A stretch of 64,000 nucleotides of DNA from Phlebotomus papatasi (lineage: Eukaryota > Arthropoda > Insecta > Diptera > Psychodidae). The stretch's first letter is position 1; every line of letters starts with the position of its first letter. This document shows positions 11,688 to 25,400 of the stretch, piece by piece. Under the pieces are notes generated by a model, which did no database searches, was not told the origin of the DNA, and was given only the letters and a program-made list of their open reading frames with translations. Made by a program: the position numbers and the translations under genes. Where the stretch lies: contig NW_026604428.1 in the NCBI RefSeq assembly GCF_024763615.1, positions 124,001 through 188,000 on the forward strand. Reading direction: 5' to 3'.

Positions 11688-14600
11688 CTACCAATCAATT
11701 AATATCATTAGTTGAATTTTTTTCTTGGAAAAATTCCCACCAAAACTCATCATGATCCCACCCTTGGGAGTTTTTTTTTAATTTTTTAAAAATGCCAAAA
11801 TCTGCTCTAGAAACCGCAATTCTTAAAATTTCTCAATGAAAATCACATTAGAATACTTCAAATAATTCTACCAATCAATTAATATCATTAGTTGAATTTT
11901 TTTCTTGGAAAAATTCCCACCAAAACTCATCATGATCCTACCCTTGGGAGTTTTTTTTTAATTTTTTAAAAATGCCAAAATCTGCTCTAGAAACCGCAAT
12001 TCTTAAAATTTCTCAATGAAAATCACATTAGAATACTTCAAATAATTCTACCAATCAATTAATATCATTAGTTGAATTTTTTTCTTGGAAAAATTCCCAC
12101 AAAAATCATCATGATCCCACCCTTGGGAGTTTTTTTTAATTTTTTAAAAATGCCAAAATCTGCTCTAGAAACCGCAATTCTTAAAATTTCTCACTGAAAA
12201 TCACATTAGAATACTTCAAATAATTCTACCAATCAATTAATATCATTAGTTGAATTTTTTTCTCGGAAAAATTCCCACCAAAACTCATCATGATCCCACC
12301 CTTGGGAGTTTTTTTTTAATTTTTTAAAAATGCCAAAATCTGCTCTAGAAGCCGCAATTCTTAAAATTTCTCAATGAAAATCACATTAGAATACTTCAAA
12401 TAATTCTACCAATCAATTAATATCATTAGTTGAATTTTTTTCTTGGAAAAATTCCCACCAAAACTCATCATGATCCCACCCTTGGGAGTTCTTTTTTAAT
12501 TTTTTAAAAATGCCAAAATCTGCTCTAGAAACCGCAATTCTTAAAATTTCTCAATGAAAATCACATTAGAATACTTCAAATAATTCTACCAATCAATTAA
12601 TATCATTAGTTGAAGTTTTTTCTTGGAAAAATTCCCACCAAAAATCATCATGATCCCACCCTTGGGAGTTTTTTTTTAATTTTTTAAAAATGCCAAAATC
12701 TGCTCTAGAAGCGGCAATTCTTAAAATTTCTCAATGAAAATCACATTATAATACTTCAAATAATTCTACCAATCAATTAATATCATTAGTTGAATTTTTT
12801 TCTTGGAAAAATTCCCACCAAAACTCATCATGATCCCACCCTTGGGAGTTTTTTAATTTTTTAAAAATGCCAAAATCTGCTCTAAAAACCGCAATTCTTA
12901 AAATTTCTCAATGAAAATCACATTAGAATACTTCAAATAATTCTATCAATCAATTAATATCATTAGTTGAATTATTTTCTTGGAAAAATTCCCACCAAAA
13001 CTCATCATGATCCCACCCTTGGGAGTTTTTTTTTTATTTTTTAAAAATGCCAAAATCTGCTCTAGAAGCGGCAATTCTTAAAATTTCTCAATGAAAATCA
13101 CATTATAATACTTCAAATAATTCTACCAATCAATTAATATCATTAGTTGAAGTTTTTTCTTGGAAAAATTCCCACCAAAAATCATCATGATCCCACCCTT
13201 GGGAGTTTTTTTTAATTTTTTAAAAATGCCAAAATCTGCTCTAGAAACCGCAATTCTTAAAATTTCTCAATGAAAATCACATTAGAATACTTTAAATAAT
13301 TTTACCAATCAATTAATATCATTAGTTGAATTTTTTTCTTGGAAAAATTCCCACCAAAACTCATCATGATCCCACCCTTGGGAGTTTTTTAATTTTTTAA
13401 AAATGCCAAAATCTGCTCTAAAAACCGCAATTCTTAAAATTTCTCAATGAAAATCACATTAGAATACTTCAAATAATTCTATCAATCAATTAATATCATT
13501 AGTTGAATTATTTTCTTGGAAAAATTCCCACAAAAATCATCATGATCCCACCCTTGGGAGTTTTTTTTTAATTTTTTAAAAATGCCAAAATCTGCTCTAG
13601 AAACCGCAATTCTTAAAATTTCTCAATGAAAATCACATTAGAATACTTCAAATAATTCTACCAATCAATTAATATCATTAGTTGAATTTTTTTCTTGGAA
13701 AAATTCCCACCAAAACTCATCATGATCCCACCCTTGGGAGTTTTTTTTTAATTTTTTAAAAATGCCAAAATCTGCTCTAGAAACCGCAATTCTTAAAATT
13801 TCTCAATGAAAATCACATTAGAATACTTCAAATAATTCTACCAATCAATTAATATCATTAGTTGAATTATTTTCTTGGAAAAATTCCCACCAAAAATCAT
13901 CATGACCCCACCCTTGGAAGGTTTTTTTTAATTTTTTAAAAATGCCAAAATCTGCTCTAGAAACCGCAATTCTTAAAATTTCTCAATGAAAATCACATTA
14001 GAATACTTCAAATAATTCTACCAATCAATTAATATCATTAGTTGAATTTTTTTCTTGGAAAAATTCCCACCAAAAATCATCATGATCCCACCCTTGGGAG
14101 TTTTTTTTTAATTTTTTAAAAATGCCAAAATCTGCTCTAGAAGCCGCAATTCTTAAAATTTCTCAACGAAAATCACATTAGAATACTTCAAATAATTCTA
14201 CCAATCAATTAATATCATTAGTTGAATTATTTTCTTGGAAAAATTCCCACAAAAATCATCATGATCCCACCCTTGGGAGTTTTTTTTAATTTTTTAAAAA
14301 TGCCAAAATCTGCTCTAAAAACCGCAATTCTTAAAATTTCTCAATGAAAATCACATTAGAATACTTCAAATAATTCTACCAATCAATTAATATCATTAGT
14401 TGAATTATTTTCTTGGAAAAATTCCCACAAAAATCATCATGATCCCACCCTTGGGAGTTTTTTTTTTTAATTTTTTAAAAATGCCAAAATCTGCTCTAGA
14501 AACCGCAATTCTTAAAATTTCTCAATGAAAATCACATTAGAATACTTCAAATAATTCTACCAATCAATTAATATCATTAGTTGAATTTTTTTCTTGGAAA

Positions 14601-14756
14601 AATTCCCACCAAAAATCATCATGATCCCACCCTTGGGAGTTTTTTTTTTTTAATTTTTTAAAAATGCCAAAATCTGTTCTAGAAGCCGCAATTCTTAAAA
14701 TTTCTCAATGAAAATCTCATTAGAATACTTCAAATAATTCTACCAATCAATAAATA
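11688..14756 (+). repeat. 20-monomer higher-order repeat, partial copy 3
   Basis: The marker order of the 3231-6816 block returns: cctaccc (11937), tctcactg (12191), ctcgg (about 12262), gaagtttttt (about 12612), tagaagcgg with attataa, short-T copies, gaccccacccttggaagg (about 13914), tctcaacg (14164) and ctgttc with tctcatt (about 14675). Offset from copy 2 is 4516 bp at the first markers. One extra monomer (gaattttttt, caccaaaactc) is inserted near 13680 relative to copies 1 and 2. The first two monomers of the unit are not recognisable. Confidence 0.83.
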
Positions 14757-15278
14757 TCATTAGTTGAATTTTTTTCTTGGAAAAATTCCCACCAAAACTC
14801 ATCATGATCCCACCCTTGGGAGTTTTTTTTAATTTTTTAAAAATGCCAAAATCTGCTCTAGAAACCGCAATTCTTAAAATGACTCAATGAAAATCACATT
14901 AGAATACTTCAAATAATTCTACCAATCAATTAATATCATTAGTTGAATTATTTTCTTGGAAAAATTCCCACAAAAATCATCATGATCCCACCCTTGGGAG
15001 TTTTTTTTTTTAATTTTTTAAAAATGCCAAAATCTGCTCTAGAAGCCGCAATTCTTAAAATTTCTCAATGAAAATCACATTAGAATACTTCAAATAATTC
15101 TATCAATCAATTAATATCATTAGTTGAATTATTTTCTTGGAAAAATTCCCACAAAAATCATCATGATCCCACCCTTGGGAGTTTTTTTTTAATTTTTTAA
15201 AAATGCCAAAATCTGCTCTAGAAACCGCAATTCTTAAAATTTCTCAATGAAAATCACATTAGAATACTTCAAATAATT
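14757..15278 (+). repeat. Three linking monomers before the repeated 5-monomer segment
   Basis: Regular monomers between two duplicated segments: an aataaatatc copy with a private aaaatgactcaatg change (14877-14890), then a gaattatttt copy with tagaagcc, then a ctatc, gaattatttt copy. Nothing other than satellite is present. Confidence 0.75.
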
Positions 15279-16176
15279 CTACCAATCAATTAATATCATT
15301 AGTTGAATTTTTTCTTGGAAAAATTCCCACCAAAAATCATCATGATCCCACCCTTGGGAGTTTTTTAATTTTTAAAAAATGACAAAATCTGCTCTAAAAA
15401 CCGCAATTCTTAAAATTTCTCAATGAAAATCACATTAGAATACTTCAAATAATTCTATCAATCAATTAATATCATTAGTTGAATTATTTTCTTGGAAAAA
15501 TTCCCACAAAAATCATCATGATCCCACCCTTGGGAGTTTTTTTTAATTTTTTAAAAATGCCAAAATCTGCTCTAGAAACCGCAATTCTTAAAATTTCTCA
15601 ATGAAAATCACATTAGAATACTTCAAATAATTCTATCAATCAATTAATATCATTAGTTGAATTATTTTCTTGGAAAAATTCCCACAAAAATCATCATGAT
15701 CCCACCCTTGGGAGTTTTTTTTTTTTATTTTTAGAAATGCCAAAATCTGCTCTAGGAACCGCAATTCTTAAAATTTCTCAATGAAAATCACATTAGAATA
15801 CTTCAAATAATTCTACCAATCAATTAATACCATTAGTTGAATTTTTTTCTTGGAAAAATTCCCACCAAAACTCATCATGATCCCACCCTTGGGAGTTTTT
15901 TTTTTAATTTTTTAAAAATGCCAAAATCTCCTCTAGAAACCGCAATTCTTAAAATTTCTCAATGAAAATCACATTAGAATACTTCAAATAATTCTACCAA
16001 TCAATTAATATCATTAGTTGAATTTTTTTCTTGGAAAAATTCCCACCAAAACTCATCATGATCCCACCCTTGGGAGTTTTTTTTTTTTAATTTTTTAAAA
16101 ATGCCAAAATCTCCCCTAGAAACCGCAATTCTTAAAATTTCTCAATGAAAATCACATTAGAATACTTCAAATAATT
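15279..16176 (+). repeat. 5-monomer segment, copy 2 of the 27-monomer offset pair (898 bp)
   Basis: Same five variants in the same order as 10433-11330, including aataccatt (15826) and ctcccc (16111). The caatggaaat change of the first copy (about 11300) is absent here, which suggests it arose after the duplication. The T tract of the tctaggaacc monomer is shorter than in the first copy. Confidence 0.87.
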
Positions 16177-16535
16177 CTACCAATCAATTAATATCATTAG
16201 TTGAATTTTTTTCTTGGAAAAATTCCCACCAAAACTCATCATGATCCCACCCTTGGGAGTTTTTTTTTAATTTTTTAAAAATGCCAAAATCTGCTCTAGA
16301 AACCGCAATTCTTAAAATTTCTCAATGAAAATCACATTAGAATACTTCAAATAATTCTACCAATCAATTAATATCATTAGTTGAATTTTTTTCTTGGAAA
16401 AATTCCCACCAAAACTCATCATGATCCCACCCTTGGGAGTTTTTTTTAATTTTTTAAAAATGCCAAAATCTGCTCTAGAAACCGCAATTCTTAAAATTTC
16501 TCAATGAAAATCACATTATAATACTTCATATAATT
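16177..16535 (+). repeat. Two linking monomers
   Basis: Two gaattttttt, caccaaaactc monomers with tagaaacc; the second ends in attataa and catataa, the pair of variants that normally precedes a gaccccacccttggaagg monomer. They lead into the 13-monomer unit. Confidence 0.75.
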
Positions 16536-18875
16536 CTACCAATCAATTAATATCATTAGTTGAATTATTTTCTTGGAAAAATTCCCACCAAAAATCATCA
16601 TGACCCCACCCTTGGAAGGTTTTTTTTAATTGTTTAAAAATGCCAAAATCTGCTCTAGAAACCGCAATTCTTAAAATTTCTCAATGAAAATCACATTAGA
16701 ATACTTCAAATAATTCTACCAATCAATTAATATCATTAGTTGAATTTTTTTCTTGGAAAAATTCCCACCAAAAATCATCATGATCCCACCCTTGGGAGTT
16801 TTTTTTAATTTTTTAAAAATGCCAAAATCTGCTCTAGAAGCCGCAATTCTTAAAATTTCTCAATGAAAATCACATTAGAATACTTCAAATAATTCTACCA
16901 ATCAATTAATATCATTAGTTGAATTATTTTCTTGGAAAAATTCCCACAAAAATCATCATGATCCCACCCTTGGGAGTTTTTTTTAATTTTTTAAAAATGC
17001 CAAAATCTGCTCTAAAAACCGCAATTCTTAAAATTTCTCAATGAAAATCACATTAGAATACTTCAAATAATTCTACCAATCAATTAATATCATTAGTTGA
17101 ATTATTTTCTTGGAAAAATTCCCACAAAAATCATCATGATCCCACCCTTGGGAGTTTTTTTTTTAATTTTTTAAAAATGCCAAAATCTGCTCTAGAAACC
17201 GCAATTCTTAAAATTTCTCAATGAAAATCACATTAGAATACTTCAAATAATTCTACCAATCAATTAATATCATTAGTTGAATTTTTTTCTTGGAAAAATT
17301 CCCACCAAAAATCATCATGATCCCACCCTTGGGAGTTTTTTTTTTTTTTAATTTTTTAAAAATGCCAAAATCTGTTCTAGAAGCCGCAATTCTTAAAATT
17401 TCTCAATGAAAATCTCATTATAATACTTCATATAATTCTACCAATCAATTAATATCATTAGTTGAATTATTTTCTTGGAAAAATTCCCACCAAAAATCAT
17501 CATGACCCCACCCTTGGAAGGTTTTTTTTAATTTTTTAAAAATGACAAAATCTGCTCTAGAAACCGCAATTCTTAAAATTTCTCAATGAAAATCACATTA
17601 GAATACTTCAAATAATTCTACCAATCAATTAATATCATTAGTTGAATTTTTTTCTTGGAAAAATTCCCACCAAAAATCATCATGATCCCACCCTTGGGAG
17701 TTTTTTTTAATTTTTTAAAAATGCCAAAATCTGCTCTAAAAACCGCAATTCTTAAAATTTCTCAATGAAAATCACATTAGAATACTTCAAATAATTCTAC
17801 CAATCAATTAATATCATTAGTTGAATTATTTTCTTGGAAAAATTCCCACAAAAATCATCATGATCCCACCCTTGGGAGTTTTTTTTTAATTTTTTAAAAA
17901 TGCCAAAATCTGTTCTAGAAACCGCAATTCTTAAAATTTCTCAATGAAAATCACATTAGAATACTTCAAATAATTCTACCAATCAATTAATATCATTAGT
18001 TGAATTTTTTCTTGGAAAAATTCCCACCAAAAATCATCATGATCCCACCCTTGGGAGTTTTTTAATTTTTAAAAAATGACAAAATCTGCTCTAAAAACCG
18101 CAATTCTTAAAATTTCTCAATGAAAATCACATTAGAATACTTCAAATAATTCTATCAATCAATTAATATCATTAGTTGAATTATTTTCTTGGAAAAATTC
18201 CCACAAAAATCATCATGATCCCACCCTTGGGAGTTTTTTTTTTTAATTTTTAGAAATGCCAAAATCTGCTCTAGGAACCGCAATTCTTAAAATTTCTCAA
18301 TGAAAATCACATTAGAATACTTCAAATAATTCTACCAATCAATTAATATCATTAGTTGAATTTTTTTCTTGGAAAAATTCCCACCAAAACTCATCATGAT
18401 CCCACCCTTGGGAGTTTTTTTTTTAATTTTTTAAAAATGCCAAAATCTCCTCTAGAAACCGCAATTCTTAAAATTTCTCAATGAAAATCACATTAGAATA
18501 CTTCAAATAATTCTACCAATCAATTAATATCATTAGTTGAATTTTTTTCTTGGAAAAATTCCCACCAAAACTCATCATGATCCCACCCTTGGGAGTTTTT
18601 TTTTTTAATTTTTTAAAAATGCCAAAATCTCCTCTAGAAACCGCAATTCTTAAAATTTCTCAATGAAAATCACATTAGAATACTTCAAATAATTCTACCA
18701 ATCAATTAATATCATTAGTTGAATTTTTTTCTTGGAAAAATTCCCACCAAAACTCATCATGATCCCACCCTTGGGAGTTTTTTTTTTAATTTTTTAAAAA
18801 TGCCAAAATCTGCTCTAGAAACCGCAATTCTTAAAATTTCTCAATGAAAATCACATTATAATACTTCATATAATT
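16536..18875 (+). repeat. 13-monomer repeat unit, copy 1 (2340 bp)
   Basis: Thirteen monomers beginning with gaccccacccttggaagg (about 16602) and including tctaaaaacc, ctgttc with tctcatt (about 17371), a second gaccccacccttggaagg monomer (about 17514), atgacaaaatc short T, tctaggaacc (18251 region), two ctcctc copies and an attataa, catataa copy. The unit restarts 2340 bp later. The sixth monomer is specific to this copy: it is a gacccc monomer preceded by a hybrid tctcattataa monomer. Confidence 0.83.
17400..17425 (+). repeat. Hybrid monomer junction, tctcatt joined to attataa
   Basis: The monomer with ctgttc and tctcatt, which elsewhere continues ttagaatacttcaaataa, here continues ttataatacttcatataa and is followed by a gacccc monomer, exactly as attataa monomers usually are. 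The switch between parental types lies between the T at 17415 and the T at 17421. Confidence 0.7.
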
Positions 18876-21213
18876 CTACCAATCAATTAATATCATTAGT
18901 TGAATTATTTTCTTGGAAAAATTCCCACCAAAAATCATCATGACCCCACCCTTGGAAGGTTTTTTTTAATTTTTTAAAAATGCCAAAATCTGCTCTAGAA
19001 ACCGCAATTCTTAAAATTTCTCAATGAAAATCACATTAGAATACTTCAAATAATTCTACCAATCAATTAATATCATTAGTTGAATGTTTTTCTTGGAAAA
19101 ATTCCCACCAAAAATCATCATGATCCCACCCTTGGGAGTTTTTTTTTAATTTTTTAAAAATGCCAAAATCTGCTCTAGAAGCCGCAATTCTTAAAATTTC
19201 TCAATGAAAATCACATTAGAATACTTCAAATAATTCTACCAATCAATTAATATCATTAGTTGAATTATTTTCTTGGAAAAATTCCCACAAAAATCATCAT
19301 GATCCCACCCTTGGGAGTTTTTTTTAATTTTTTAAAAATGCCAAAATCTGCTCTAAAAACCGCAATTCTTAAAATTTCTCAATGAAAATCACATTAGAAT
19401 ACTTCAAATAATTCTACCAATCAATTAATATCATTAGTTGAATTATTTTCTTGGAAAAATTCCCACAAAAATCATCATGATCCCACCCTTGGGAGTTTTT
19501 TTTTTTAATTTTTTAAAAATGCCAAAATCTGCTCTAGAAACCGCAATTCTTAAAATTTCTCAATGAAAATCACATTAGAATACTTCAAATAATTCTACCA
19601 ATCAATTAATATCATTAGTTGAATTTTTTTCTTGGAAAAATTCCCACCAAAAATCATCATGATCCCACCCTTGGGAGTTTTTTTTTTTAATTTTTTAAAA
19701 ATGCCAAAATCTGTTCTAGAAGCCGCAATTCTTAAAATTTCTCAATGAAAATCTCATTAGAATACTTCAAATAATTCTACCAATCAATTAATATCATTAG
19801 TTGAATTTTTCTTGGAAAAATTCCCACAAAAATCATCATGATCCCACCCTTGGGAGTTTTTTTTAATTTTTTAAAAATGCCAAAATCTGCTCTAAAAACC
19901 GCAATTCTTAAAATTTCTCAATGAAAATCACATTAGAATACTTCAAATAATTCTACCAATCAATTAATATCATTAGTTGAATTATTTTCTTGGAAAAATT
20001 CCCACAAAAATCATCATGATCCCACCCTTGGGAGTTTTTTTTAATTTTTTAAAAATGCCAAAATCTGCTCTAGAAGCCGCAATTGTTAAAATTTCTCAAT
20101 GAAAATCACATTAGAATACTTCAAATAATTCTACCAATCAATTAATATCATTAGTTGAATTTTTTTCTTGGAAAAATTCCCACCAAAACTCATCATGATC
20201 CCACCCTTGGGAGTTTTTTTTAATTTTTTAAAAATGCCAAAATCTGCTCTAGAAACCGCAATTCTTAAAATTTCTCAATGAAAATCACATTAGAATACTT
20301 CAAATAATTCTACCAATCAATTAATATCATTAGTTGAATTTTTTCTTGGAAAAATTCCCACCAAAAATCATCATGATCCCACCCTTGGGAGTTTTTTAAT
20401 TTTTAAAAAATGACAAAATCTGCTCTAAAAACCGCAATTCTTAAAATTTCTCAATGAAAATCACATTAGAATACTTCAAATAATTCTATCAATCAATTAA
20501 TATCATTAGTTGAATTATTTTCTTGGAAAAATTCCCACAAAAATCATCATGATCCCACCCTTGGGAGTTTTTTTTTTTTAATTTTTAGAAATGCCAAAAT
20601 CTGCTCTAGGAACCGCAATTCTTAAAATTTCTCAATGAAAATCACATTAGAATACTTCAAATAATTCTACCAATCAATTAATATCATTAGTTGAATTTTT
20701 TTCTTGGAAAAATTCCCACCAAAACTCATCATGATCCCACCCTTGGGAGTTTTTTTTTTTTTAATTTTTTAAAAATGCCAAAATCTCCTCTAGAAACCGC
20801 AATTCTTAAAATTTCTCAATGAAAATCACATTAGAATACTTCAAATAATTCTACCAATCAATTAATATCATTAGTTGAATTTTTTTCTTGGAAAAATTCC
20901 CACCAAAACTCATCATGATCCCACCCTTGGGAGTTTTTTTTTTTAATTTTTTAAAAATGCCAAAATCTCCTCTAGAAACCGCAATTCTTAAAATTTCTCA
21001 ATGAAAATCACATTAGAATACTTCAAATAATTCTACCAATCAATTAATATCATTAGTTGAATTTTTTTCTTGGAAAAATTCCCACCAAAACTCATCATGA
21101 TCCCACCCTTGGGAGTTTTTTTTTTAATTTTTTAAAAATGCCAAAATCTCCTCTAGAAACCGCAATTCTTAAAATTTCTCAATGAAAATCACATTAGAAT
21201 ACTTCAAATAATT
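18876..21213 (+). repeat. 13-monomer repeat unit, copy 2 (2338 bp)
   Basis: Order matches copy 1 for most positions: gaccccacccttggaagg (about 18942), then gaatgttttt (19081), tctaaaaacc, ctgttc with tctcatt (about 19710), atgacaaaatc short T, tctaggaacc (20586 region) and three ctcctc copies. Differences are a gaatttttctt copy with only five T (about 19801), a caattgttaaa copy (20081) and loss of the internal second gacccc monomer. Confidence 0.83.
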
Positions 21214-22471
21214 CTACCAATCAATTAATATCATTAGTTGAATTATTTTCTTGGAAAAATTCCCACCAAAAATCATCATGACCCCACCCTTGGAAGGTTT
21301 TTTTTAATTTTTTAAAAATGCCAAAATCTGCTCTAGAAACCGCAATTCTTAAAATTTCTCAATGAAAATCACATTAGAATACTTCAAATAATTCTACCAA
21401 TCAATTAATATCATTAGTTGAATGTTTTTCTTGGAAAAATTCCCACCAAAAATCATCATGATCCCACCCTTGGGAGTTTTTTTTTTAATTTTTTAAAAAT
21501 GCCAAAATCTGCTCTAGAAGCCGCAATTCTTAAAATTTCTCAATGAAAATCACATTAGAATACTTCAAATAATTCTACCAATCAATTAATATCATTAGTT
21601 GAATTATTTTCTTGGAAAAATTCCCACAAAAATCATCATGATCCCACCCTTGGGAGTTTTTTTTAATTTTTTAAAAATGCCAAAATCTGCTCTAAAAACC
21701 GCAATTCTTAAAATTTCTCAATGAAAATCACATTAGAATACTTCAAATAATTCTACCAATCAATTAATATCATTAGTTGAATTATTTTCTTGGAAAAATT
21801 CCCACAAAAATCATCATGATCCCACCCTTGGGAGTTTTTTTTTTTAATTTTTTAAAAATGCCAAAATCTGCTCTAGAAACCGCAATTCTTAAAATTTCTC
21901 AATGAAAATCACATTAGAATACTTCAAATAATTCTACCAATCAATTAATATCATTAGTTGAATTTTTTTCTTGGAAAAATTCCCACCAAAAATCATCATG
22001 ATCCCACCCTTGGGAGTTTTTTTTTAATTTTTTAAAAATGCCAAAATCTGCTCTAGAAGCCGCAATTCTTAAAATTTCTCAATGAAAATCACATTAGAAT
22101 ACTTCAAATAATTCTACCAATCAATTAATATCATTAGTTGAATTTTTTCTTGGAAAAATTCCCACAAAAATCATCATGATCCCACCCTTGGGAGTTTTTT
22201 TTAATTTTTTAAAAATGCCAAAATCTGCTCTAAAAACCGCAATTCTTAAAATTTCTCAATGAAAATCACATTAGAATACTTCAAATAATTCTACCAATCA
22301 ATTAATATCATTAGTTGAATTATTTTCTTGGAAAAATTCCCACAAAAATCATCATGATCCCACCCTTGGGAGTTTTTTTTTTTAATTTTTTAAAAATGCC
22401 AAAATCTGCTCTAGAAACCGCAATTCTTAAAATTTCTCAATGAAAATCACATTAGAATACTTCAAATAATT
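21214..22471 (+). repeat. 13-monomer repeat unit, partial copy 3 (7 monomers)
   Basis: Restarts with gaccccacccttggaagg (about 21280) and gaatgttttt (21419), both 2338 bp after copy 2, then follows the same order for seven monomers before switching to the next unit. The ctgttc, tctcatt monomer of copies 1 and 2 is replaced here by an ordinary tagaagcc monomer. Confidence 0.8.
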
Positions 22472-25400
22472 CTACCAATCAATTAATATCATTAGTTGAA
22501 TTTTTTTCTTGGAAAAATTCCCACAAAACTCATCATGATCCCACCCTTGGGAGTTTTTTTTAATTTTTTAAAAATGCCAAAATCTGCTCTAAAAACCGCA
22601 ATTCTTAAAATTTCTAAATGAAAATCACATTATAATACTTCAAATAATTCTACCAATCAATTAATATCATTAGTTGAATTATTTTCTTGGAAAAATTCCC
22701 ACAAAAATCATCATGATCCCACCCTTGGGAGTTTTTTTTAATTTTTTAAAAATGCCAAAATCTGCTCTAGAAGCCGCAATTGTTAAAATTTCTCAATGAA
22801 AATCACATTAGAATACTTCAAATAATTCTACCAATCAATTAATATCATTAGTTGAATTTTTTTCTTGGAAAAATTCCCACCAAAACTCATCATGATCCCA
22901 CCCTTGGGAGTTTTTTTTTTAATTTTTTAAAAATGCCAAAATCTGCTCTAGAAACCGCAATTCTTAAAATTTCTCAATGAAAATCACATTAGAATACTTC
23001 AAATAATTCTACCAATCAATTAATATCATTAGTTGAATTATTTTCTTGGAAAAATTCCCACAAAAATCATCATGATCCCACCCTTGGGAGTTTTTTTTAA
23101 TTTTTTAAAAATGCCAAAATCTGCTCTAAAAACCGCAATTCTTAAAATTTCTCAATGAAAATCACATTAGAATACTTCAAATAATTCTACCAATCAATTA
23201 ATATTATTAGTTGAATTATTTTCTTGGAAAAATTCCCACAAAAATCATCATGATCCCACCCTTGGGAGTTTTTTTTTAATTTTTTAAAAATGCCAAAATC
23301 TGCTCTAAAAACCGCAATTCTTAAAATTTCTCAATGAAAATCACATTAGAATACTTCAAATAATTCTACCAATCAATTAATATCATTAGTTGAATTATTT
23401 TCTTGGAAAAATTCCCACAAAAATCATCATGATCCCACCCTTGGGAGTTTTTTTTTAATTTTTTAAAAATGCCAAAATCTGCTCTAGAAACCGCAATTCT
23501 TAAAATTTCTCAATGAAAATCACATTAGAATACTTCAAATAATTCTACCAATCAATTAATATCATTAGTTGAATTATTTTCTTGGAAAAATTCCCACAAA
23601 AATCATCATGATCCCACCCTTGGGAGTTTTTTTTAATTTTTTAAAAATGCCAAAATCTGCTCTAGAAACCGCAATTCTTAAAATTTCTCAATGAAAATCA
23701 CATTAGAATACTTCAAATAATTCTACCAATCAATTAATATCATTAGTTGAATTATTTTCTTGGAAAAATTCCCACAAAAATCATCATGATCCCACCCTTG
23801 GGAGTTTTTTTTTTTTTTAATTTTTAGAAATGCCAAAATCTGCTCTAGGAACCGCAATTCTTAAAATTTCTCAATGAAAATCACATTAGAATACTTCAAA
23901 TAATTCTACCAATCAATTAATATCATTAGTTGAATTTTTTTCTTGGAAAAATTCCCACCAAAACTCATCATGATCCCACCCTTGGGAGTTTTTTTTTAAT
24001 TTTTTAAAAATGCCAAAGTCTCCTCTAGAAACCGCAATTCTTAAAATTTCTCAATGAAAATCACATTAGAATACTTCAAATAATTCTACCAATCAATTAA
24101 TATCATTAGTTGAATTATTTTCTTGGAAAAATTCCCACAAAAATCATCATGATCCCACCCTTGGGAGTTTTTTTTTAATTTTTTAAAAATGTCAAAATCT
24201 GCTCTAGAAACCGCAATTCTTAAAATTTCTCACTGAAAATCACATTAGAATACTTCAAATAATTCTACCAATCAATTAATATCATTAGTTGAATTTTTTT
24301 CTCGGAAAAATTCCCACCAAAACTCATCATGATCCCACCCTTGGGAGTTTTTTTTAATTTTTTAAAAATGCCAAAATCTGCTCTAGAAGCCGCAATTCTT
24401 AAAATTTCTCAATGAAAATCACATTAGAATACTTCAAATAATTCTACCAATCAATTAATATCATTAGTTGAATTTTTTTCTTGGAAAAATTCCCACCAAA
24501 ACTCATCATGATCCTACCCTTGGGAGTTTTTTTTAATTTTTTAAAAATGCCAAAATCTGCTCTAGAAACCGCAATTCTTAAAATTTCTCAATGAAAATCA
24601 CATTAGAATACTTCAAATAATTCTACCAATCAATTAATATCATTAGTTGAATTATTTTCTTGGAAAAATTCCCACAAAAATCATCATGATCCCACCCTTG
24701 GGAGTTTTTTTTAATTTTTTAAAAATGCCAAAATCTGCTCTAAAAACCGCAATTCTTAAAATTTCTCAATGAAAATCACATTAGAATACTTCAAATAATT
24801 CTACCAATCAATTAATATCATTAGTTGAATTATTTTCTTGGAAAAATTCCCACAAAAATCATCATGATCCCACCCTTGGGAGTTTTTTTTAATTTTTTAA
24901 AAATGCCAAAATCTGCTCTAGAAACCGCAATTCTTAAAATTTCTCAATGAAAATCACATTAGAATACTTCAAATAATTCTACCAATCAATTAATATCATT
25001 AGTTGAATTATTTTCTTGGAAAAATTCCCACAAAAATCATCATGATCCCACCCTTGGGAGTTTTTTTTAATTTTTTAAAAATGCCAAAATCTGCTCTAAA
25101 ACCGCAATTCTTAAAATTTCTCAATGAAAATCACATTAGAATACTTCAAATAATTCTACCAATCAATTAATATCATTAGTTGAATTATTTTCTTGGAAAA
25201 ATTCCCACAAAAATCATCATGATCCCACCCTTGGGAGTTTTTTTTTTAATTTTTTAAAAATGCCAAAATCTGCTCTAGAAACCGCAATTCTTAAAATTTC
25301 TCAATGAAAATCACATTAGAATACTTCAAATAATTCTACCAATCAATTAATATCATTAGTTGAATTTTTTCTTGGAAAAATTCCCACCAAAAATCATCAT

